The notes beneath the pieces are model-generated. The model saw nothing but the letters and a program-made list of their open reading frames with translations, did not search any database and was not told the origin of the DNA. Positions 1-4,944 of a stretch of 5,779 bases of DNA are shown here, in pieces. The position numbers and the translations under genes were made by a program. Origin of the DNA: Chloroflexota bacterium. GTDB taxonomy: Bacteria; Chloroflexota; Dehalococcoidia; DSTF01; JACRBR01. Where the stretch lies: positions 1 to 5,779 of the forward strand of contig JANXYW010000211.1 of NCBI GenBank assembly GCA_025355835.1, given 5' to 3'. The first letter of the stretch is position 1; each line of letters starts with the position of its first letter.

Positions 1-1
1 G

Positions 2-109
2 CCGCTGATCACCGGCGAAGTAGGCATCGCCGGCGTCCCGGAAGCATTCCGCACACTCGCATCGCCGGACGCGCACGCGAAGATTCTCGTCGAGCCGGCG
101 CTGGGATAG
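2..109 (+). CDS. C-terminal end of an MDR (zinc-type) dehydrogenase, 5' truncated by window edge
   Basis: The frame starting at base 2 is open from the window edge to a TAG stop at 107-109 and encodes 35 residues. It reads PLITGEVGIAGVPEAF, then RTLASPDAHAKILVEPALG. This matches the end of medium-chain dehydrogenases of the threonine/sorbitol/alcohol dehydrogenase type: the last substrate-domain segment (ITGxVxLxxVPEAF) followed by a final strand with K(I/V)LVEP. The cofactor and zinc sites lie outside the window, so substrate cannot be named. The gene converges on cyclase fusion A with 20 bases between the stops and no obvious terminator hairpin there. It is not part of the minus-strand operon. 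Family assignment rests on a short segment but a characteristic one. Confidence 0.7.
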   Translation, partial: PLITGEVGIAGVPEAFRTLASPDAHAKILVEPALG

Positions 110-129
110 TCGCTAGCCGCCTTCGCCCG

Positions 130-1470
130 CTACTGTCGCCAGCTCAGTTCGTAGAGCCGCACCGCGTCCTCGAAGCCCTTGAGCCTCGTCTCGCCGCGGT
201 CGGCGAAGACGAAGTTCCTGCCCGCGACGAGCTGGCGCACGACATCCGACGCGAGGATCTCGCCGCCCTGCGCCTGCCCCATGATGCGCGACGCCAAGGT
301 CACCGCCGTGCCGAAGAGATCGTCGCCATCGGCGATCGGCTCGCCTGCGTTGACGCCGATGCGCACACGCACCGCGGTCTCCGGCTCGTCTGCGTCTCGC
401 GCCTCGAACGCCCGCTGTAGATCGATCGCGCATTCCACCGCACGCGACGCGGAGCTAAACGAGACCATGAAGCTATCGCCGATGGTCTTGATCTCCGCGC
501 CCGCGTGGCGCGTCAGAATCTCCCGCGTGATGCGTTCGTGTCCGCTCAGCAGCTCGCGCCATCGCGCGTCTCCGAGTGCGTGCATTATCGGCGTGGAGCC
601 GACGATATCGGTGAAGAGGATCGTCTGAAAGCGCCCCTCAGCCGCTTGCACTCGCGGTTCTTGCGGAATCACTCCCAGGAAGTCTCCGATTGACGCGATG
701 AGCCAATCCTCGATCTCATCAGACCAGAACACGCTCGTCTTGAGGACCTTCAGTTGCGCCCCAGGGATCGAAGATGCCAGCTCCCGCCCCCACGCCATCG
801 GCGCCATCGGTGCATCGGACGGCTGAAGCAAGAGAGTCGGCGTGCTGATGTTGCGCAGCAGATCGGTCACGTCCCAGGTCAGACCCGCCGCGACATGCGC
901 CGCGGCCTCGTCCTGGTTCACGCAATCGCGCATGTATGCCGCGTACCGCTGCGCCGGCTCACCGCCGGCAAAGCCGAAGATGACCTGCGCAAGCGTCTCC
1001 GTGTACAGCTCCCAGTCCTGTTCGAGAAGGGACTGCACGGCCTTCAAACGCGGCAATCCCCAGAAGTCGCTGGCGCGGGCGAATCCTCCCCAGAGAATCA
1101 GTCGATCAAGCCGTTCAGGGTGTGCCGCCGCATAAGCAAGCGCGACCGTGCAGGCATTGGTCTCGGCGTAGAGGCTGACGCGGTCGACATCGAGCCGGTT
1201 GATGACGGCGTCCAGATCGAATTGCAAAGCCGCCAGTGAGAAGTCCATCACGCCCCGTTGCGAGAGGCCTGCGCCGCGCAAGTCGTACTGGATCAGGCGG
1301 TGCTCCGACGCGAGTCGCGGGCCAAAGTTGTAGAGGCGAAACTCGGACCGGATGTCGCTAAACGGGATGTGAGGCAGCGCCACCAGCGGAGCGCCGCTCC
1401 CGACATCGAAGTAGGCGATGCTGATGCCGTCGCTCGTCTGTACGTACTGGATCTGCGGTTCCATGCTCAT
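130..1470 (-). CDS. Cyclase fusion A: degenerate alpha/beta-hydrolase fold + class III adenylate/guanylate cyclase
   Basis: Encodes 446 residues from the ATG at 1470; residue numbers use this start. Residues 1-265 form an alpha/beta-hydrolase fold: start MEPQIQYVQTSDG, the YDLRGAGLS loop at 62-70, the nucleophile-elbow region near 100-107 and AAAHPERLDRLIL after it. The elbow reads A-E-T-N-A instead of G-x-S-x-G, so Thr104 replaces the serine, and no His sits in the usual place after the last strand (about 243-250). Residues 281-446 form a class III cyclase domain: metal Asp288 (FTDIVGST), Lys328 and Asp332 (IKTIGD), purine-selecting Asp384 (DLFG), Arg395. The transition-state Asn position is Thr391. 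It probably makes cAMP or cGMP under control of a ligand bound by the hydrolase fold, as a soluble dimer; no membrane segment is seen. The ATG at 1470 overlaps the upstream stop as ATGA. An alternative ATG at 1464 has GGGA six bases upstream and matches the MEPQI start of fusion C. A GTG at 1479 is also possible. Last gene of the operon. Confidence 0.9.
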   Translation of the reverse strand: MSMEPQIQYVQTSDGISIAYFDVGSGAPLVALPHIPFSDIRSEFRLYNFGPRLASEHRLIQYDLRGAGLSQRGVMDFSLAALQFDLDAVINRLDVDRVSLYAETNACTVALAYAAAHPERLDRLILWGGFARASDFWGLPRLKAVQSLLEQDWELYTETLAQVIFGFAGGEPAQRYAAYMRDCVNQDEAAAHVAAGLTWDVTDLLRNISTPTLLLQPSDAPMAPMAWGRELASSIPGAQLKVLKTSVFWSDEIEDWLIASIGDFLGVIPQEPRVQAAEGRFQTILFTDIVGSTPIMHALGDARWRELLSGHERITREILTRHAGAEIKTIGDSFMVSFSSASRAVECAIDLQRAFEARDADEPETAVRVRIGVNAGEPIADGDDLFGTAVTLASRIMGQAQGGEILASDVVRQLVAGRNFVFADRGETRLKGFEDAVRLYELSWRQ

Positions 1471-2828
1471 TCCCGCCACCGCACTTCATACAACCGTACC
1501 GCGTCGTCGAAGCCCTTCATCTCGAACTCGCCGCGATCCGAGAACACGAACGTCTTCCCCGACAGCAAGTGCCGCACCGGTTCGGGGATGAGGATCTCGC
1601 CAGCGCCAGCCTTCGCCGCAATGCGCGAAGCAAGGATCACCGTCGCGCCAAACAGATCGCCGTCTTCTTCGATCGGCTCGCCGGCATTCAGCCCAATCCG
1701 AATGGCGATCCGCTCGCCATCCCCACGTCCCTCTCCCCCTGAGGGAGAGGGTGGCCCGAAGGGCCGGGTGAGGGCTCCGGCGAACGCCCGCTGCAACGCG
1801 ATCGCGCACTCCATCGCCGAGGTGACGCTGCCGAACGACGCCATGAAGCCGTCGCCCATCGTCTTCACTTCGGCGCCGCCGTGCGCCTTCAGCGTCTCGC
1901 GCGTGATGCGCTCGTGCTCGCGCAGGACGTCGCGGCCCTTCGCGTCGCCGAGGCGCTGCATCATCTCGGTGTGGCCAACGATGTCGGTAAAGAGGACGGT
2001 GCGAAAGGCTCCGGACACCGCAGGCGCCGGAAGGGCGCGTGCCGCTTCGTCCCCAAGGAACTCGTCCATCGCCGCGAGCAGATGATCGAGGTCGTCTTCT
2101 TCCTTTCCTTGGAGCATCACCATGCGGGCGTTCGGAATCAATGCCGCCATGTGGCGTGCATGGTCAGCCATGCCTGTGCGGATGCCTCCATGTTGCAGAA
2201 TCAGCGTAGGCGCGTGGACGTTCGGCAGGAGATCCGTGGCGTCGGCTTCTGCGAGCGCTGGCGTCATGCGCAGATACCCGTCGTGCGTCACGCATGCCCG
2301 CATGAACTCGGCATAGCGCTGCGCTTCGGCGCCACCGGATCCCGCGAATGTGAACGCGATGTGTTCCGTGACGGCCTCCCAGTCTCCGACGAGCGCGCGG
2401 ATGGCGCGAGACTGGGGCGTGCCTCTGACGCCGCCGCCGTCGGCGAAGGCGTCGTCGAGTATGAGGTGCGTGACGCGTTCGGGATGGCGCGCGGCGTACG
2501 CGATGACCAGCGGCCCGGAACTCCAGACGCCACTGAGCGCGAACTCTTGCAATCCCAGCAGGTCGACGACTGACTCGAGGTCCAGGAGACGCGCGTCGAG
2601 CGAGTAATCCTCGACTTCGCGATCCGACATGCCGGTACCGCGCGGGTCAAACGTCACGACCATGCGGTTGCTGCACAGTCGGTCATAGAACTCGCTGTCC
2701 CGCCACTCAAGCTGGAAGTAACTGAACGGCGGGTTACCGACGCGAACCAGCGGTCGTCCCTTACCGGCTGTGCCGCAGGCGATTCGCACACCATCGGCGG
2801 TCAGTGCAAACCGTACGTCCAGGTCCAT
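1467..2828 (-). CDS. Cyclase fusion B: degenerate alpha/beta-hydrolase fold + class III cyclase, with an inserted repeat-encoded peptide
   Basis: Encodes 453 residues. The hydrolase fold (about 1-260) has FDPRGTGMSD at 60-69. At the nucleophile elbow, G100-V-W102-S-S stands where G-x-S-x-G is expected, so Trp occupies the nucleophile position. The acid region (LQHGG, 211-215) has no Asp, and the loop near 240-247 has no His at the catalytic position. The cyclase domain (about 276-453) keeps metal Asp282 and Asp326, Lys322, purine-selecting Asp391 and Arg402, but the transition-state Asn is Ile398. Residues 351-369 (ALTRPFGPPSPSGGEG region) come from a palindromic DNA element and have no counterpart in fusions A or C. 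The ATG at 2828 shares its A with the TGA of the cyclase stump (TGATG), and a G-rich Shine-Dalgarno-like stretch precedes it. The frame stays open upstream to 3257, but that part reads through the stump and out of frame through the DUF genes, so the shorter start is chosen; homology to fusion A also begins here. Output activity is uncertain because of Ile398. Confidence 0.88.
   Translation of the reverse strand: MDLDVRFALTADGVRIACGTAGKGRPLVRVGNPPFSYFQLEWRDSEFYDRLCSNRMVVTFDPRGTGMSDREVEDYSLDARLLDLESVVDLLGLQEFALSGVWSSGPLVIAYAARHPERVTHLILDDAFADGGGVRGTPQSRAIRALVGDWEAVTEHIAFTFAGSGGAEAQRYAEFMRACVTHDGYLRMTPALAEADATDLLPNVHAPTLILQHGGIRTGMADHARHMAALIPNARMVMLQGKEEDDLDHLLAAMDEFLGDEAARALPAPAVSGAFRTVLFTDIVGHTEMMQRLGDAKGRDVLREHERITRETLKAHGGAEVKTMGDGFMASFGSVTSAMECAIALQRAFAGALTRPFGPPSPSGGEGRGDGERIAIRIGLNAGEPIEEDGDLFGATVILASRIAAKAGAGEILIPEPVRHLLSGKTFVFSDRGEFEMKGFDDAVRLYEVRWRE
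1722..1778. repeat. Palindromic interspersed element inserted in the cyclase domain of fusion B
   Basis: Two adjacent inverted repeats are visible: CCCTCTCCC (1729-1737) with GGGAGAGGG (1743-1751), a perfect 9-bp stem with a 5-base loop, and GGCCC (1753-1757) with GGGCC (1761-1765). The arrangement resembles GC-rich REP-like elements common in environmental genomes, of the kind reading CTCACCCGGCCCTTCGGGCC and usually found between genes. Here it lies inside an ORF in frame and adds roughly 14-16 residues relative to fusion A, between a helix (LQRAF) and the strand RIGLNAGEP. The exact borders and any target duplication cannot be set from one copy. No second copy is present in the window. Confidence 0.75.
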
Positions 2829-3011
2829 CAGCGCTCGCCCCCCGCCCGCACCGCGAACACCTGCACCGGCTCCCCCACCCTTCATCTCCTGCTCGCCGCG
2901 ATCCTCGAACTCCACGCCCGCCGACGTTCGCGCCAGCTCGCGCACCGTTGCGGACACCAGCACCTCGCCCGGCGCCGACAGCCCGCAGATGCGCGAGGCG
3001 ATGTTCACCCC
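2828..3011 (-). pseudogene. 3' stump of a fourth class III cyclase gene, frameshifted
   Basis: Read on the minus strand from about 3011, this stretch encodes GVNIASRICGLSAPGEVLVS, then ATVRELARTSAGVEFEDRGE and EMKG, nearly identical to the C-terminus of fusion C. The metal-binding half, the linker and the hydrolase domain are absent; DUF2283 lies directly upstream. After KG the frame breaks in a G-run (about 2873-2877). In the next frame the expected ending EPVQVFAVRAGGER and a TGA at 2830-2828 follow. Compared with fusion C, which has two codons between KG and the conserved end, the stump has four bases, so a 2-base loss is the simplest reading. Without a metal site it cannot be a cyclase. 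It is best seen as the remains of a tandem duplicate whose 5' part was lost. It still supplies the stop/start overlap for fusion B. Confidence 0.82.
2890..3008 (-). repeat. Direct repeat copy 1 (in cyclase stump)
   Basis: This segment matches 3541-3659 at a constant offset of 651 bases. By hand I count 7 mismatches in the first 116 aligned bases and no gaps, about 94% identity. Similarity stops abruptly just past the GATGTT at 3000-3005, and similarity on the other side (2830-2889) is weaker and shifted. The copies lie in the same orientation and code for the same cyclase segment. They are long enough to serve as substrates for homologous recombination that would delete or duplicate the DUF4258-DUF2283 pair between them. 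Confidence 0.88.
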
Positions 3012-3205
3012 GTGGTCTGATACTCGACGCTTCGTGCGTCCGTGACTCTGCGCGATGCATCCAGGATCTCGATCGAGAGGAGGTTCCCTTGCTCGTCGTA
3101 GTCGAGGATTATCCCCGGTTTGTCCTCGTCGCTTTCCACGACGGCGACGCCCTCCTTCAGGATGACGGTCAGAGAATCGGTTCGCTGGTCGTAGCTCACC
3201 TTCAT
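3005..3205 (-). CDS. DUF2283 family small protein
   Basis: Encodes 66 residues from the ATG at 3205. It begins MKVSYDQRTDSLTVIL and contains GIILDYDEQGNLLSIEILDA at 31-50. This is the DUF2283 pattern: a short beta-rich protein opening with K(V/I)xYDxxxDxL, followed by a DYDExGxLxxIEILDAS core. Length is normal for the family. The ATG overlaps the stop of the DUF4258 gene (ATGA), and a GGAG lies nine bases upstream (3215-3218). The function of DUF2283 is not established. Genes for it often sit next to a DUF4258 gene, which has led to the idea of a toxin-antitoxin-like pair with DUF2283 as the partner; this is inference. Its stop lies within the first bases of the cyclase stump, so the last few residues (EYQTTG) may come from the junction rather than the original gene. 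A longer frame upstream to 3307 covers the DUF4258 gene and is not favoured. Confidence 0.85.
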   Translation of the reverse strand: MKVSYDQRTDSLTVILKEGVAVVESDEDKPGIILDYDEQGNLLSIEILDASRRVTDARSVEYQTTG

Positions 3206-3477
3206 GGCTCGGCGCTCCAGTACTTGTCGATTTTGCTCGTGCGGTAAGCGGTAACAACCTCGGCGGGCATCCGGTCTACGTCGACGAACACGCGAACAAG
3301 ATACCACTTGCCCGCGATCTCGAACCGCGAATGCAGGACGTCGCGTCCCGGGCGCACGCTCTGCCGTTGTCCGGGCGTAGCCAGTACCTGCCTCACGATC
3401 GCCTCATCGATCCCGCGGCGCCGCATCTCCGAGGCCGCGTGCGCCGTCACCACGAAGACGCCGACGGGTTCGGTCAC
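3202..3477 (-). CDS. DUF4258 family protein (possible toxin-like partner of DUF2283)
   Basis: Encodes 91 residues from a GTG start at 3477. Diagnostic parts are TAHAASEMRRRGIDEAIVRQ at 11-30, with His13 and the Arg19-21 cluster, then a GR-containing hairpin (RPGRDVLHSRF, 42-52), the strand WYLVRVFVDVD at 58-68, and the ending VVTAYRTSKIDKYW at 74-87. This order (HAxxxMxxRGI, central strands, VVTxYRTSKIxKYW) is the DUF4258 signature; length fits. Some relatives are thought to resemble RelE/BrnT-like toxins in fold, but no activity can be claimed from sequence. The GTG overlaps the TGA of cyclase fusion C (GTGA), and GAGG lies seven bases upstream, so the start is well supported. It is followed by DUF2283 with an ATGA overlap. 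Being spliced so cleanly between two cyclase C-termini is unusual. Confidence 0.86.
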   Translation of the reverse strand: MTEPVGVFVVTAHAASEMRRRGIDEAIVRQVLATPGQRQSVRPGRDVLHSRFEIAGKWYLVRVFVDVDRMPAEVVTAYRTSKIDKYWSAEP

Positions 3478-4847
3478 GTTGTGACCTCACCCGCCCGCAC
3501 CGCGTACACCCGGACGGCGTCGTCGATGCCTTTGAGCGCGTGCTCGCCGCGGTCCTCGAACTCCACGCCCGCGGACGTGCGCGCCAGCTCGCGCACCGTC
3601 GCGGACACCAGCACCTCACCGGGCGCTGACAGCCCGCAGATGCGCGAGGCGATGTTGACGGCGCCGCCGTAGACGTTGTTGTCCTCGCGGATCACGTCGC
3701 CCGCGTGCAGGCCGATGTGCAACGCTAGCTCCGACGCCGCGCTCAGTGTCAGGCACCGCCGCGCGCCATCGATCGCCTGTGCCGCCGACGGAAACGTCGC
3801 CAGCACGCCATCGCCCAGCAACTTGCCATCGATCGCGGCGCCGCCGGCATCGCGTATCGCCGCCCGCAACCCAGCATCGAGCGCGCGCGATGCGTCGCGG
3901 AACGCAACGTCGCCCATGCGCTCCGTCAGCTCTGTGGAGGAGACGATGTCGGTGAAGAGAATGATTGCCGTGCCAGATGCGGAACCGGGTGACGGGCCGG
4001 CGGGCGTCGGAACAAAGGCACGCAGTTCGGGTTGCGCCAACGCCACGCCGAGGAACCGTTCGATGACATCTGACTCTGCTTGAGTCCAAACGTCGATATC
4101 TCCCTGTAGCTGGAATAGCTGACAGTCAGGAATCGCGGCCGCGACCGCCCGGGCCTGTTCTGGCGTCACCAGCTTGCTGCCGGTTTCCTTATGCACGACG
4201 AGTACCGGCATCGACAGCTTTGAAAGAGATGGCGTTACGTCTGTGTACTCAGCGGACGCGTAGAATTCCTGGACGGCGGCAGGATCCATGGCGGCGCGCA
4301 TCCGTCGTGCCAATTCCTGAAGTAGCGCCGGCTTCTCATAGCCCACGTAGGCCGCAGCCATCGTGAGGGTGTACTGCCCCCACTCCTCGCCTGCCATGGC
4401 GCGCAGCGAATCCCACTTGCGCACACGGTCTCGAAACTGGATCCCGCTCACGATGGGCCCAATGAGGATAAGGCGGGACACGCGCTCCGGGTTGCGTGCT
4501 GCATATTCGATCGCAACGATGGCGCCGTGTGCTCCGCCGACGAGTGCAAACTTGTCCGGCGCCGTCCTTGTTACGACCGCCTCCATGTCACGCAGGCGCG
4601 CCTCCAGTGAGAAATCCAGGTTGTCGCGATCGGACATGCCGCTGGCGCGATTGTCGTAGCGCACGACACGCATGGCGCGTCCGATGCCCTCTCCACCACG
4701 TTGAAATTCGGGGGTGGCGATCACCGGATAGCGAATGTTGCTCCAGAGTGTGTTCGATGCAATCAGCACGGTCTCGCCCTCGCCCATGGCGTAGTACGCG
4801 ATGCTGACGCCGTCCGAGGTCGTGCAGTAGCGGATCTGCGGTTCCAT
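3474..4847 (-). CDS. Cyclase fusion C: degenerate alpha/beta-hydrolase fold + class III cyclase
   Basis: Encodes 457 residues from the ATG at 4847, chosen because MEPQIRYCTTSDG matches the start of fusion A. An ATG at 4889 would add 14 residues encoded by hairpin DNA. No good Shine-Dalgarno precedes 4847, so the longer start stays possible. The hydrolase fold (about 1-267) has YDNRASGMSD at 64-73 and an elbow of G104-G-A106-H-G108: the glycines of GxSxG are kept but the nucleophile is Ala. The acid and His positions (near 219-224 and 247-254) hold no convincing Asp/His pair. A Pro/Gly/Ser linker at about 281-291 leads to the cyclase domain (about 294-457) with metal Asp300 and Asp346, Lys342 (GKLLGD), transition-state Asn398 and Arg402. 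The purine-selecting position is Asn391 rather than Asp. It is the only one of the three with the Asn/Arg pair intact, so it is the likeliest active cyclase. ATP or GTP preference cannot be assigned. Confidence 0.9.
   Translation of the reverse strand: MEPQIRYCTTSDGVSIAYYAMGEGETVLIASNTLWSNIRYPVIATPEFQRGGEGIGRAMRVVRYDNRASGMSDRDNLDFSLEARLRDMEAVVTRTAPDKFALVGGAHGAIVAIEYAARNPERVSRLILIGPIVSGIQFRDRVRKWDSLRAMAGEEWGQYTLTMAAAYVGYEKPALLQELARRMRAAMDPAAVQEFYASAEYTDVTPSLSKLSMPVLVVHKETGSKLVTPEQARAVAAAIPDCQLFQLQGDIDVWTQAESDVIERFLGVALAQPELRAFVPTPAGPSPGSASGTAIILFTDIVSSTELTERMGDVAFRDASRALDAGLRAAIRDAGGAAIDGKLLGDGVLATFPSAAQAIDGARRCLTLSAASELALHIGLHAGDVIREDNNVYGGAVNIASRICGLSAPGEVLVSATVRELARTSAGVEFEDRGEHALKGIDDAVRVYAVRAGEVTT
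3541..3659 (-). repeat. Direct repeat copy 2 (in the C-terminus of cyclase fusion C)
   Basis: Partner of 2890-3008 (offset 651, about 94% identical by hand count). It lies inside the coding sequence of fusion C and encodes VNIASRICGLSAPGEVLVS through GVEFEDRGEHA. This copy is uninterrupted and in frame, so it is the intact version. Confidence 0.88.
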
Positions 4848-4863
4848 AGCGCAAAGGGTACAG

Positions 4864-4900
4864 CCTCGGGAGGCCGAGGGGCGGCTCATCGGGCCGCCCC
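4864..4900. other. Two GC-rich hairpins between the dehydrogenase and cyclase fusion C
   Basis: CCTCGG (4864-4869) pairs perfectly with CCGAGG (4874-4879) across a 4-base loop. GGGGCGGC (4878-4885) pairs perfectly with GCCGCCCC (4893-4900) across a 7-base loop. The stems share two bases (4878-4879), so as drawn they are mutually exclusive at the edge. They lie 3' of the dehydrogenase stop and just before the chosen start of fusion C. No T-run follows on either strand, so they are not classical intrinsic terminators. They could slow RNA decay, cause attenuation or influence translation of fusion C. Confidence 0.6.
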
Positions 4901-4905
4901 CTGAA

Positions 4906-4932
4906 CCTTGGTGCCCCTTCGTGTCCTTCGTG
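4906..4932. repeat. Short CCTTCGTG tandem-like repeats after the dehydrogenase gene
   Basis: Three near-identical 8-mers follow one another: CCTTGGTG (4906-4913), CCTTCGTG (4916-4923) and CCTTCGTG (4925-4932), spaced 10 and 9 bases, then GTTAA. On the minus strand this reads TTAACCACGAAGGACACGAAGG, a phrase that recurs in intergenic DNA of various environmental bacteria, by my recollection. It begins 12 bases past the dehydrogenase stop. I see no clear promoter in the 97-base gap 4848-4944. Confidence 0.55.
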
Positions 4933-4944
4933 GTTAAGCCGGCG

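Noticed and set aside
1258..2085. Plus-strand open frame of 275 codons
   Set aside because: It lies antisense to fusions A and B, its product is Arg/Ser/Pro-rich with no recognisable domain, and it reads across a gene boundary.
1467..3257. A 596-residue reading of fusion B with a long N-terminal extension
   Set aside because: The extension runs through the frameshifted cyclase stump and then out of frame through two well-supported DUF genes; homology to fusion A begins at the ATG at 2828.
2890..3659. Insertion sequence or composite transposon formed by the two direct repeats
   Set aside because: The repeats are cyclase coding sequence, there is no transposase and no terminal inverted repeats; duplication of a cyclase end explains them.
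4864..4900. Rho-independent terminator
   Set aside because: Good stems, but no T-rich tract follows on either strand.
4906..4932. CRISPR-like or iteron array
   Set aside because: Units are only 8 bases, about 9-10 apart with no spacers, and just three copies.
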